Below are positions 21,027-28,854 of a stretch of DNA of 53,920 bases, one piece after another. Positions within the stretch are counted from its first letter, which is position 1. Each line of letters opens with the position of its first letter. The position numbers were made by a program, and so were the translations under genes. The notes below the pieces were generated by a model. That model was given only the letters and a program-made list of their open reading frames with translations, ran no database searches and was not told the origin of the DNA. Source of the stretch: Flavobacteriaceae bacterium (GTDB taxonomy: Bacteria > Bacteroidota > Bacteroidia > Flavobacteriales > Flavobacteriaceae); NCBI GenBank assembly GCA_028280265.1, contig JANQMD010000015.1, forward strand, positions 1 to 53,920, written 5' to 3'.

Positions 21027-21791
21027 ATGACTGAAAACTTAAAGACTGAAGGGAAATTTACATATGCTGAAGCAGGCGAAGGAAGAGCAATTATAGTACT
21101 TCACGGACTCATGGGAGCACTAAGTAATTTCGACAAAACATTTGAGTATTTTTCTGAAAGAGGCTACAAAGTTCTGATTCCCGAATTGCCTCTGTATACC
21201 TTACCTTTAATAAAAACCAACGTAAAGAATTTAGCAAAATTTTTGCATAATTTTATTGAGTTCAAAAACTTAAAAGACGTCGTTCTTTTAGGGAATTCTT
21301 TAGGAGGTCATATAGCACTTTATTACACCAAACATTTTCCAGAAGATATAGGAGGATTGGTTCTAACAGGGAGCTCTGGTTTGTATGAAAAAGCAATGGG
21401 AGATAGCTACCCTAAAAGAGGGAACTATGAGTACATAGAGCAAAAGACAAAAGATGTTTTTTACGATCCAGAAATTGCAACCAAAGAACTCATAGATCAA
21501 GTGTATAATATTGTTAATAACCGTAATTCAGTTATTAAAACATTGGCAATTGCTAAAAGTGCCATTCGTCACAACATGGCTGGCGATTTACCCAATATGC
21601 ACCAACCCACTTGTTTGATTTGGGGAAAACAAGACAATGTAACTCCTCCAGAAGTTGCGGAAGATTTTCACAAATTACTTCCTGATTCTGATTTATTTTG
21701 GATCGACAAATGTGGTCATGCGGCCATGATGGAGACTCCTGAAGAGTTCAATCAGATTTTGGAAGGCTGGTTCAAGTCTCGAAATATATAA
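21027..21791 (+). CDS. Alpha/beta hydrolase
   Basis: A 254-residue single-domain hydrolase with no signal peptide, so cytoplasmic. The catalytic triad is visible: nucleophile Ser91 in GNSLGG, Asp203 in WGKQDNVTP and His231 in DKCGHAAMMETP. The oxyanion region is LHGLMGALSNF (25-35). Members of this group include esterases, lipases and C-C hydrolases, and nothing here fixes the substrate. It is divergent from mraZ and upstream of engB, with about 90 bases between. Confidence 0.9.
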   Translation: MTENLKTEGKFTYAEAGEGRAIIVLHGLMGALSNFDKTFEYFSERGYKVLIPELPLYTLPLIKTNVKNLAKFLHNFIEFKNLKDVVLLGNSLGGHIALYYTKHFPEDIGGLVLTGSSGLYEKAMGDSYPKRGNYEYIEQKTKDVFYDPEIATKELIDQVYNIVNNRNSVIKTLAIAKSAIRHNMAGDLPNMHQPTCLIWGKQDNVTPPEVAEDFHKLLPDSDLFWIDKCGHAAMMETPEEFNQILEGWFKSRNI

Positions 21792-21884
21792 ACTGCATTG
21801 AAAATTAAACGATGCAACTAATTAAAGAGCAATAAGATGGATTATTTTTCAGCTTTTAATCTTTCAATTCTTAAATAAACACCC

Positions 21885-22496
21885 GTGAAAATCAAGTCTG
21901 CCGAATTTGTAATGAGCAATAGCAATGTGACTAAAGCTCCAAAAGACAGAATTCCAGAATACGCATTTATTGGTCGGTCTAATGTTGGGAAATCTTCGTT
22001 GATCAACATGCTCATGGGTCGCAAAGACTTGGCAAAAACCTCCGGAAAACCAGGAAAAACCCAACTTATCAATCATTTTAAGGTAAATAATAATTGGTTT
22101 CTAGTCGATTTACCTGGTTATGGTTATTCGCAGGTATCTAAAAAGAAGCGAGTTATTTTTCAACGTTTTATTGAAAACTATTTCAAGGAAAGAGAACAAT
22201 TGGTTTGCACTTTTGTTTTAGTGGATTCAAGACACGATCCCCAAAAAATTGATTTGGATTTCATGCAATTTTTAGGAGAGAATCAAATTCCTTTTTGCAT
22301 TGTTTTTACAAAGGCAGATAAGCTTGGAAGTTCTAAGTTAAACAAGCAAATTGTTTCTTATAAAAAGAAACTATTACAAACCTGGGAGGAAGTACCTACT
22401 TCATTTATCACCTCATCATCAACGGGCTTAGGAAGAGATGAATTCCTTCAATTTATAGAGGGTGTGAATGAAGATATTGCTGATAATTTTCAATAA
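21885..22496 (+). CDS. engB: Ribosome biogenesis GTP-binding protein EngB (YihA/YsxC)
   Basis: Small TRAFAC GTPase of 203 residues needed for large-subunit assembly. G1 is GRSNVGKSS at residues 30-38, G3 is DLPGYG, and G4 is TKAD. The chosen start is GTG at 21885: the resulting MKIKSAEFVMSNS is the standard N-terminus of this family, while the next ATG would delete its first strand. The RluA-type gene follows after 5 bases. Confidence 0.96.
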   Translation: MKIKSAEFVMSNSNVTKAPKDRIPEYAFIGRSNVGKSSLINMLMGRKDLAKTSGKPGKTQLINHFKVNNNWFLVDLPGYGYSQVSKKKRVIFQRFIENYFKEREQLVCTFVLVDSRHDPQKIDLDFMQFLGENQIPFCIVFTKADKLGSSKLNKQIVSYKKKLLQTWEEVPTSFITSSSTGLGRDEFLQFIEGVNEDIADNFQ

Positions 22497-22501
22497 TTGC
22501 A

Positions 22502-23194
22502 ATGCATTCACACAAAGATAATTTACAAGTTCTTTTTGAAGACAATCATTTGATTGTAGTCAACAAAAGAGCTGGAGATATTGTGCAAGGCGATAAAACC
22601 AATGACAAACCTCTTAGTGAGATCGTCAAAGAATACATCAAAGAAAAATACAACAAACCAGGTAATGTATTTCTAGGTGTTGTACATCGACTAGATCGTC
22701 CAACAAGTGGCATTGTGATATTTGCGAGAACTTCAAAAGCCCTGGAGCGGTTGAATAAAATGCTGCGAGAGAAATCCATTCAAAAAACCTATTGGGCAGT
22801 GGTGAAACATCAGCCAACAAAAGAGAAAGACACACTCATTCACTACTTAAAGAAAAATCAGAAGAACAATAAATCGACTGCTTTTCACAAGAAAACGGAA
22901 GGAGCAAAAGAAGCAATATTACACTATGCGACCTTAAAAAGATTGGATCACTATTCTTTACTAGAAATCAATTTAGAAACGGGCAGACATCATCAAATAA
23001 GAGTTCAACTATCGACCATCGGTAGCCCAATTAAAGGTGACTTAAAATACGGATTTCCTAGGAGCAACAAAAACGGGAGCATCCATTTACATGCTCGTAA
23101 AATTTCTTTTATCCATCCTGTTAGCAAGGAACAAATCACACTAGAATCCCCCTTACCTGATGATCCTATTTGGAATGCTTGTGCTACAGTGTAA
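22502..23194 (+). CDS. RluA-family pseudouridine synthase
   Basis: A 230-residue protein with the RluA catalytic motif HRLDRPTSG at 62-70, where Asp65 is the expected nucleophile, and the later motif LETGRHHQIRVQL. It isomerises uridine to pseudouridine in rRNA or tRNA. It lacks an N-terminal S4 domain, resembling the shorter RluA/TruC-type members; the target site cannot be told. Located 5 bases after engB, probably one transcript concerned with ribosome maturation. Confidence 0.93.
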   Translation: MHSHKDNLQVLFEDNHLIVVNKRAGDIVQGDKTNDKPLSEIVKEYIKEKYNKPGNVFLGVVHRLDRPTSGIVIFARTSKALERLNKMLREKSIQKTYWAVVKHQPTKEKDTLIHYLKKNQKNNKSTAFHKKTEGAKEAILHYATLKRLDHYSLLEINLETGRHHQIRVQLSTIGSPIKGDLKYGFPRSNKNGSIHLHARKISFIHPVSKEQITLESPLPDDPIWNACATV

Positions 23195-23357
23195 AGTTTA
23201 GCTGTTTTTAAGTTGATAAATAAGGAATACTTCTTAAATTACTCTTCATAAGTTAATCTCGTTTTTTAAACGGTCAACTTATATTAGGGATGTACAATAA
23301 TTCAAATATCGTCAATCAAAAATCCACAATCATCAATAACAAACACAATAATTCATC

Positions 23358-23388
23358 TTGATCCCTTTATTCCCTTTTTGTATCTTTA
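23358..23388 (+). promoter_or_regulatory. Likely promoter of the alkB-like gene
   Basis: TTG at 23358-23360 and TATCTTTA at 23381-23388 are separated by 20 bases, close to the Bacteroidota -33/-7 arrangement, with one mismatch from TAnnTTTG. The ATG follows 16 bases later. The rest of the 210-base gap is AT-rich and featureless. Confidence 0.45.
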
Positions 23389-23404
23389 GACAAACTACTT
23401 TTAC

Positions 23405-24454
23405 ATGAAGCGGATTAAATACCTCTCCATTCTTTTACTCCCTATCACCGTTTATATTTCTTTTACGTCCGTTGGCTGGATGACTTTTTTACCATTGATC
23501 GTTTTTTTCGGCTTTGTTCCCTTTTTAGAATTATTTTTTCAACCTGACAAATACAATTTCACCAAAGAACAAGAGGAACTAGAAAAAGAGAAGAAAATCT
23601 ATTCAATGATACTCTACCTGATGATTCCAATTCAGCTTTTTTTTCTCGGGTACTTTTTTGTAATAATTCAGGATGATGGACTTAGCCTTTCAGATATCAT
23701 CGGGAAAATTCTTGCAATGGGCTTGATGTGTGGTGTCATTGGTATTAATATTGGCCATGAACTGGGGCATCGAAACAACAGAACTGATGAATTTTTAGGA
23801 GAATTACTACTTCTTACCTCTTTAAATACTCATTTTTTACCTTATCATAATGGAGGGCATCACTACAACGTAGCTACTCCTAATGATGCGGCAACTGCCA
23901 GGAAGAATGAATTGTTATATGTTTTCTGGATTCGCTCCCATTTTATGAGCTACTTTCAAGCTTGGCAACTGGAAAACAAACGAATGAAAGAAAGCAATCG
24001 GAGTTGGTTTCACTGGCAAAACAGAATGGTTATTTATACTTTTTTAAACATTCTGTTGCTAGTAACTATCTATTTCTTTTTCGGCACTTATGGACTCATT
24101 TGTTTTTTGGGAGCTGCTATTTTTGGGATTACTCTTTTAGAAACAGTCAATTATATTGAACACTACGGACTATTGAGAAAGAAAAACAAGCATGGTAGAT
24201 ACGAACGTGTAAAAAGAACACATTCATGGAATTCAGACCACACCATAGGAAAAGTAATGTTGTTCAATCTCTCACGTCACTCAGACCATCATTACAATGG
24301 AAGTAAACACTATCAACTTTTAAAATCCTTGCCTGAGAGCCCACAGATGCCCACAGGTTATCCTGGAATGATGATTTTATCTCTATTTCCACCATTATGG
24401 TTTTCTATGATGAACAAAAAATTACAACAACTTAACGCTTCTTCAGATGCCTAA
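23405..24454 (+). CDS. AlkB-type alkane/fatty-acid monooxygenase
   Basis: Integral-membrane di-iron hydroxylase of 349 residues. Histidine clusters seen are HELGH at 118-122, HNGGHH at 148-153, and HSDHHYN in the C-terminal third. NYIEHYG, a motif typical of the AlkB branch, lies between. Several hydrophobic helices occupy about 5-45, 68-90, 100-118 and 200-245. Family knowledge suggests terminal hydroxylation of alkanes or related chains using rubredoxin electrons; no rubredoxin is present here. The stop overlaps the next gene's start by 8 bases, tying it to a nitroreductase-like flavoprotein. Confidence 0.88.
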   Translation: MKRIKYLSILLLPITVYISFTSVGWMTFLPLIVFFGFVPFLELFFQPDKYNFTKEQEELEKEKKIYSMILYLMIPIQLFFLGYFFVIIQDDGLSLSDIIGKILAMGLMCGVIGINIGHELGHRNNRTDEFLGELLLLTSLNTHFLPYHNGGHHYNVATPNDAATARKNELLYVFWIRSHFMSYFQAWQLENKRMKESNRSWFHWQNRMVIYTFLNILLLVTIYFFFGTYGLICFLGAAIFGITLLETVNYIEHYGLLRKKNKHGRYERVKRTHSWNSDHTIGKVMLFNLSRHSDHHYNGSKHYQLLKSLPESPQMPTGYPGMMILSLFPPLWFSMMNKKLQQLNASSDA

Positions 24455-25181
24455 AGAGAAAACAGTATCAGAGGCGATACAGTATCGAAGATCTGTTCGG
24501 ATCTATGATGACGAAAAGCCTATCGATCCCAATATTGTAAAAAAATGTATCGAACAAGCCATACTTGCCCCAAACAGCAGCAACATGCAATTGTGGGAGT
24601 TTTATCACATTACCTCTAAAGAGACGATTCAAAAGATTGCTCCTTTGTGTTTCAATCAAAATGCTGCTAAAACTGCACAACAACTCGTTGTTGTTATCAC
24701 TCGAAAAGACTTATGGCGAAAGAGAGCAAAAGCGAATTTAAAAATGCTTGATACTGTTTTTCCTCCCAAACCTAAAAAAGAGCAAAGCAGAAGAGAAAAG
24801 GTAAGCAGAAATTATTATGGAAAAATTATTCCTTTTGCCTATCGTGATTTTTTAGGCATCTTTGGACTTTTCAAGTACCTCATAATTCTTATAACAGGTT
24901 TATTCAGGCCTATTTACAGAGAGGTAAGAAAAAGTGACATGCGAGTCGTAGTTCACAAAACTGCTGCCTTGGCTGCTCAAAATTTTATGATAAGCATGGC
25001 TGCTGAAGGCTACGATACTTGTCCGATGGAAGGCTCTGACACATGGCGTGTAAAACGTATCTTACATTTACCCGTTGGCGCTGAAATCAACATGATCATT
25101 TCATGTGGCATTCGAAAACCTGAGGGTGTTTACGGAGAACGCTTTCGGGTTCCTTTTGAGGAGGTATATCGGGAAATTTAG
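24447..25181 (+). CDS. Nitroreductase-family protein
   Basis: An FMN-dependent oxidoreductase of 244 residues. The N-terminal RRSVRIYDDEKPI (about 11-23) matches the nitroreductase FMN-phosphate-binding segment, followed by APNSSNMQLWEFY; a further conserved region is AAEGYDTCPMEG. No signal peptide. The 8-base overlap with the AlkB-like gene shows co-expression and hints that its substrate is linked to lipid or alkane oxidation, but no specific activity can be assigned. The 3' end overlaps the convergent acylase gene by 4 bases. Confidence 0.88.
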   Translation: MPKEKTVSEAIQYRRSVRIYDDEKPIDPNIVKKCIEQAILAPNSSNMQLWEFYHITSKETIQKIAPLCFNQNAAKTAQQLVVVITRKDLWRKRAKANLKMLDTVFPPKPKKEQSRREKVSRNYYGKIIPFAYRDFLGIFGLFKYLIILITGLFRPIYREVRKSDMRVVVHKTAALAAQNFMISMAAEGYDTCPMEGSDTWRVKRILHLPVGAEINMIISCGIRKPEGVYGERFRVPFEEVYREI

Positions 25182-27562
25182 TTTTCTTTCTTTCTAAAAA
25201 TCAGTACATTTTTAGAATTCTCAATCTCTTTTTGATTGAGCATCATCTTAACAAATTCACCATTTAAATACTTCTGCGCTTGGTCAGCGTAGTGGTCACT
25301 AAACACATTTCCAGACTGACCAGTAGGCAGAATTGAAACACTATTTTCAACATCTGAAAAATCGATAATTCTTCGGGTAGAAGGACCTGCATGTACCTTA
25401 TAATATCCTGTACTGTCTATTTTGAATTGCTGGTTGTTAATTACTTCATTTCCTCCATCCATTTGAAAAGGGCCGATGTTAAACGTTTTTCTTAACAAGC
25501 TTCCTCCAGCTGCCAATGCATGCCCATGTTCAACAGTAGCCACCTTTTTCCACAACCAGTTTTCGACATCTTCACCCAATTGATTTTCCAAAAACGCAAC
25601 CGTTTTCTGAAAAGACTTTTGCATAATTTGTTGCTTGGTTTCTTTTTCTGGAGTATTGATATTATCCCACCAAACAGAAGTGTCTTTTGCTACTTGAACA
25701 GCAATGATTCGTTTCATCAAATGGGTGGACATAAAACCCTCGAAGCTTTCACCCATTTCATCTTGAAAGGTGTTTTTCAAAAATTCATATAAGAACCGGG
25801 TGTATATCGTAGGAGCATTTTTATTTTTATCATAGTCTCCTTCCCAAAGATTGATGGCTTCTAAGGCTTTTTGTTCATTCTCTGAAAAATCAGTTGTTTC
25901 AAGAACTCCGACCATAGCAGCAATATTTGTCGGGGTCACAGAGGAAGTCACATCAAAAATCATTTTTTGCACATCTTCTCTGGTCCAATCATTTTTCTCT
26001 TCAAGAAGCATCTCAATTCTTTTACCTCTGTCTTCAGGCAAGTAATAACCGGGATATAAAATTCCAGCAATGGTGTCAGGTTGATTGTTGGCAGAATACA
26101 CATAGTTCCAACCTGGATTGATTGCTTGTGGATTTTCTTCAAAATCTAAATACTGAAGAATCTCATCCTTTCCAGTGGAGCCATCCAGTATCAATTTTGT
26201 ATTCAATGAATCTCTGTATTTGTACAGCTTTCCTGAGGCAAACCAAGCAATGTTATTTTGTGCATCTCCATACATAATATTCAACCCTGGCGCATGTAAA
26301 AGCTTCGCTCCCTCTTTAAATTCTGCTAGAGAATTGGCATGTGAAATCTTGTAGGCAACATCTAAGATTCTATTCTCTAATTTGGTATACATCCATTGCA
26401 TGGCCATAGGTCTTTCATCGTTTATATTCTGCATTAAATTATTGATGATCGGTCCATGTATACTCGACTTTACATGAAATGTGGTATCTGGCAAATCCTT
26501 GATTTGAATTATTTTTGAAACTGTTTGATAGGATTTATATCCATCAGCTGTTAAATATTCGTTGGGATTTTCAGGATTGTTTTTCTCAAAATAGAAGTCG
26601 ATATCGTCATTTTCAAACATGGTTAATCCGTAGGCATAATTTCTGTTATGACCCAACAATGCAAAAGGTGTCAAGGCTAGATTGTACCCATACATTTCAT
26701 AGGTAGGTGTTTTAATATGAGATTGATACCAAACGGAGGGCTGGGCAAATCCGATGTGCGGATCATTTGCAAATAGCACCTTTCCACTCTTGGTTTTTTC
26801 TGGACCTATGACCCAAGAATTACTTCCTATAAAAGGAGAAACTGGCAAATTCTTGTAGATGTTATTGATTGCTTTTGCAAAACTTGCTGAAAGCTCAGGG
26901 TTTTTCTCATTCTTGAGAAGTGCGGTATTGCTACTGATTGGAATTTCTAATTCTTTTACATATTCAACTCCTAACTTTTCTCTGATTTCCGTGAGAAGAG
27001 GATCTGTTTTTTGCGCCATGGCAAAACTAAAAGACATGTATCCAAATACGTGATATACATCATTTATTGTATAGCGTTCTTTTTCTACACCCAATAAAAG
27101 AAACTCCAAAGGTGTTGGTCCTTCTTCAATAAACTGATTCACCCCATCCAAATAGGATTGAGTTAATTGGTATGATTCTGAATCATGATCTAATTGATTA
27201 ATGGCATCTTGTGCATTTTCAACCAATCCCAAACCTGCAAAAAAGACATCTGTTTCAACAAGTTGTTTCCCTAAAACTTCCGACAATCTCCCCGGGGCGA
27301 TTCTTCGAATGAGTTCCATCTGCCAAAGTCGATCCTGAGCATGCACATATCCCAAAGCTCTATAGGTATCTTTTTGATTTTGTGCATTGATGTGAGGAAT
27401 TCCATAGTCATCGAAATAAACAGTAACATCATCTGATAAGTTTTGCAAGGCTAACTCTCCGTCATATGTAGGGTGTAAGCTTCGAGAGTAAAGCCAAAAT
27501 GCAACAAAAACAACCACAAATAAGACCGCTATTACCTTCAAAATTTTCAGAAAACGCTTCAT
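25178..27562 (-). CDS. Penicillin acylase-family N-terminal-nucleophile hydrolase
   Basis: A 794-residue protein with an N-terminal membrane anchor or signal segment (about residues 8-24). The family self-cleaves to expose a serine; here Gly246-Ser247 in FIGSNSWVIG fits the junction, leaving a short alpha chain and a long beta chain. Relatives hydrolyse beta-lactam amides or acyl-homoserine lactones, and the substrate here is unknown. ATG at 27562 is used: an earlier in-frame start would run past the divergent promoters. A minus-strand TATCTTTG box sits 21 bases upstream. Confidence 0.92.
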   Translation of the reverse strand: MKRFLKILKVIAVLFVVVFVAFWLYSRSLHPTYDGELALQNLSDDVTVYFDDYGIPHINAQNQKDTYRALGYVHAQDRLWQMELIRRIAPGRLSEVLGKQLVETDVFFAGLGLVENAQDAINQLDHDSESYQLTQSYLDGVNQFIEEGPTPLEFLLLGVEKERYTINDVYHVFGYMSFSFAMAQKTDPLLTEIREKLGVEYVKELEIPISSNTALLKNEKNPELSASFAKAINNIYKNLPVSPFIGSNSWVIGPEKTKSGKVLFANDPHIGFAQPSVWYQSHIKTPTYEMYGYNLALTPFALLGHNRNYAYGLTMFENDDIDFYFEKNNPENPNEYLTADGYKSYQTVSKIIQIKDLPDTTFHVKSSIHGPIINNLMQNINDERPMAMQWMYTKLENRILDVAYKISHANSLAEFKEGAKLLHAPGLNIMYGDAQNNIAWFASGKLYKYRDSLNTKLILDGSTGKDEILQYLDFEENPQAINPGWNYVYSANNQPDTIAGILYPGYYLPEDRGKRIEMLLEEKNDWTREDVQKMIFDVTSSVTPTNIAAMVGVLETTDFSENEQKALEAINLWEGDYDKNKNAPTIYTRFLYEFLKNTFQDEMGESFEGFMSTHLMKRIIAVQVAKDTSVWWDNINTPEKETKQQIMQKSFQKTVAFLENQLGEDVENWLWKKVATVEHGHALAAGGSLLRKTFNIGPFQMDGGNEVINNQQFKIDSTGYYKVHAGPSTRRIIDFSDVENSVSILPTGQSGNVFSDHYADQAQKYLNGEFVKMMLNQKEIENSKNVLIFRKKEN

Positions 27563-27582
27563 AATGATAATTCGATTTTTCT

Positions 27583-27590
27583 CAAAGATA
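27583..27590 (-). promoter_or_regulatory. -7 box of the acylase gene
   Basis: Minus-strand TATCTTTG, full match to TAnnTTTG, 21 bases upstream of the ATG at 27562. Pairs back to back with the plus-strand box at 27605. Confidence 0.55.
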
Positions 27591-27604
27591 ACAGATTTAA
27601 ATTG

Positions 27605-27612
27605 TATTTTTG
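27605..27612 (+). promoter_or_regulatory. -7 box of the DegT aminotransferase gene
   Basis: Plus-strand TATTTTTG, full match to TAnnTTTG, 22 bases upstream of the ATG at 27634. Together with the opposing box at 27583 it makes a compact divergent promoter. Confidence 0.55.
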
Positions 27613-27633
27613 ACCTGCTAAAATAGCTCGCAC

Positions 27634-28779
27634 ATGAAAATTCCAATGGTAGACCTTCAAGGTCAGTATGCAAAAATTAAAGATACTGTAGATCAGTCCA
27701 TACAAGAAGTTTTAAACTCGTCTGCTTATATAAACGGGCCTTATGTAAAAGAATTTCAAGCTGATTTAGAGGCTTACTTAAATGTTAAGCACGTGATCCC
27801 ATGCGCAAATGGCACCGATGCATTGCAGATTGCTATGATGGGATTAGGACTGGAACAAGGTGATGAGGTGATTACCGTAGATTTTACCTTTGCTGCTACC
27901 GTTGAAGTAATTGCTTTGTTAAAATTAACACCTGTTCTGATTGATGTTGAGCCAGATACTTACAATATGGATATTGAGGCTCTGAAGAAAGCCATTACAC
28001 CTAAAACCAAAGCTATTGTGCCTGTTCACTTGTTTGGGTTGTGTGCCAATATGGATGCCATTATGGAAGTAGCAAAAGAGCACAATTTATATGTGATTGA
28101 AGATACTGCGCAAGCTATTGGAGCAAACTACACTTTTAAAAATGGACAAAAGCAAAAAGTAGGAACCATTGGACACGTAGGAACTACTTCATTTTTTCCT
28201 TCAAAAAATTTAGGCTGTTATGGAGATGGCGGTGCTATTTTTACCAATGATGATGATTTGGCTCACACGCTAAGAGGGATGGTAAATCATGGAATGTACA
28301 AAAGATACTATCATGATGTTGTAGGAGTAAACTCTAGACTGGACAGTATTCAAGCTGCTGTTTTAAAAGCAAAATTACCTCATTTAGACTCTTACTGTGA
28401 CGCGAGAAGAAATGCTGCCAGATACTACAACAATGCATTCGCAAACAATCCAAACATCATCACACCAAGTACAAAATCTTGTGGAGCGATATGCGATTCA
28501 TGTGATTGCCATGTTTTTCATCAATATACCTTGCAAATTACCAATGGAAAAAGAGACGATTTGCATCAACACCTTTTAGACAAAGGTATTGCCAATGCTA
28601 TTTATTATCCCGTACCTCTTCATCAGCAGAAGGCATACAAAGATGATCGTTACAATGAAGAAGACTTTAAAGTGACGAATGAACTTGTTAAAACGGTGAT
28701 CTCATTACCTATGCACACAGAATTAACCGAAGAGCAATTGGCACTTATTACAGAAACCATTCTTGAATTCGTAGGTTAG
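27634..28779 (+). CDS. DegT/DnrJ/EryC1/StrS aminotransferase
   Basis: A PLP-dependent sugar aminotransferase of 381 residues. The PLP-binding lysine is Lys191 in FFPSKNLGCYGDGG, with EDTAQAIGA (156-164) before it, both classic for the family. It normally aminates a nucleotide-linked keto-sugar for surface polysaccharide or secondary glycans. No other sugar-nucleotide gene is adjacent, so the substrate is open. An unusual cysteine group (C283, C287, C290, C292) sits just before the conserved HVFHQYTL stretch. Confidence 0.92.
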   Translation: MKIPMVDLQGQYAKIKDTVDQSIQEVLNSSAYINGPYVKEFQADLEAYLNVKHVIPCANGTDALQIAMMGLGLEQGDEVITVDFTFAATVEVIALLKLTPVLIDVEPDTYNMDIEALKKAITPKTKAIVPVHLFGLCANMDAIMEVAKEHNLYVIEDTAQAIGANYTFKNGQKQKVGTIGHVGTTSFFPSKNLGCYGDGGAIFTNDDDLAHTLRGMVNHGMYKRYYHDVVGVNSRLDSIQAAVLKAKLPHLDSYCDARRNAARYYNNAFANNPNIITPSTKSCGAICDSCDCHVFHQYTLQITNGKRDDLHQHLLDKGIANAIYYPVPLHQQKAYKDDRYNEEDFKVTNELVKTVISLPMHTELTEEQLALITETILEFVG

Positions 28780-28854
28780 TTTATATTTTCTTAACAATCC
28801 CTTAAGTCTTTGTAAACTTGGTTTTTAGTAAATTCACAAACCAAAACTTACGCA

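Noticed and set aside
27563..27673. Upstream extension of the acylase gene to 27673
   Set aside because: It would cross both divergent promoter boxes and the DegT start; the internal ATG at 27562 opens directly into the membrane segment.
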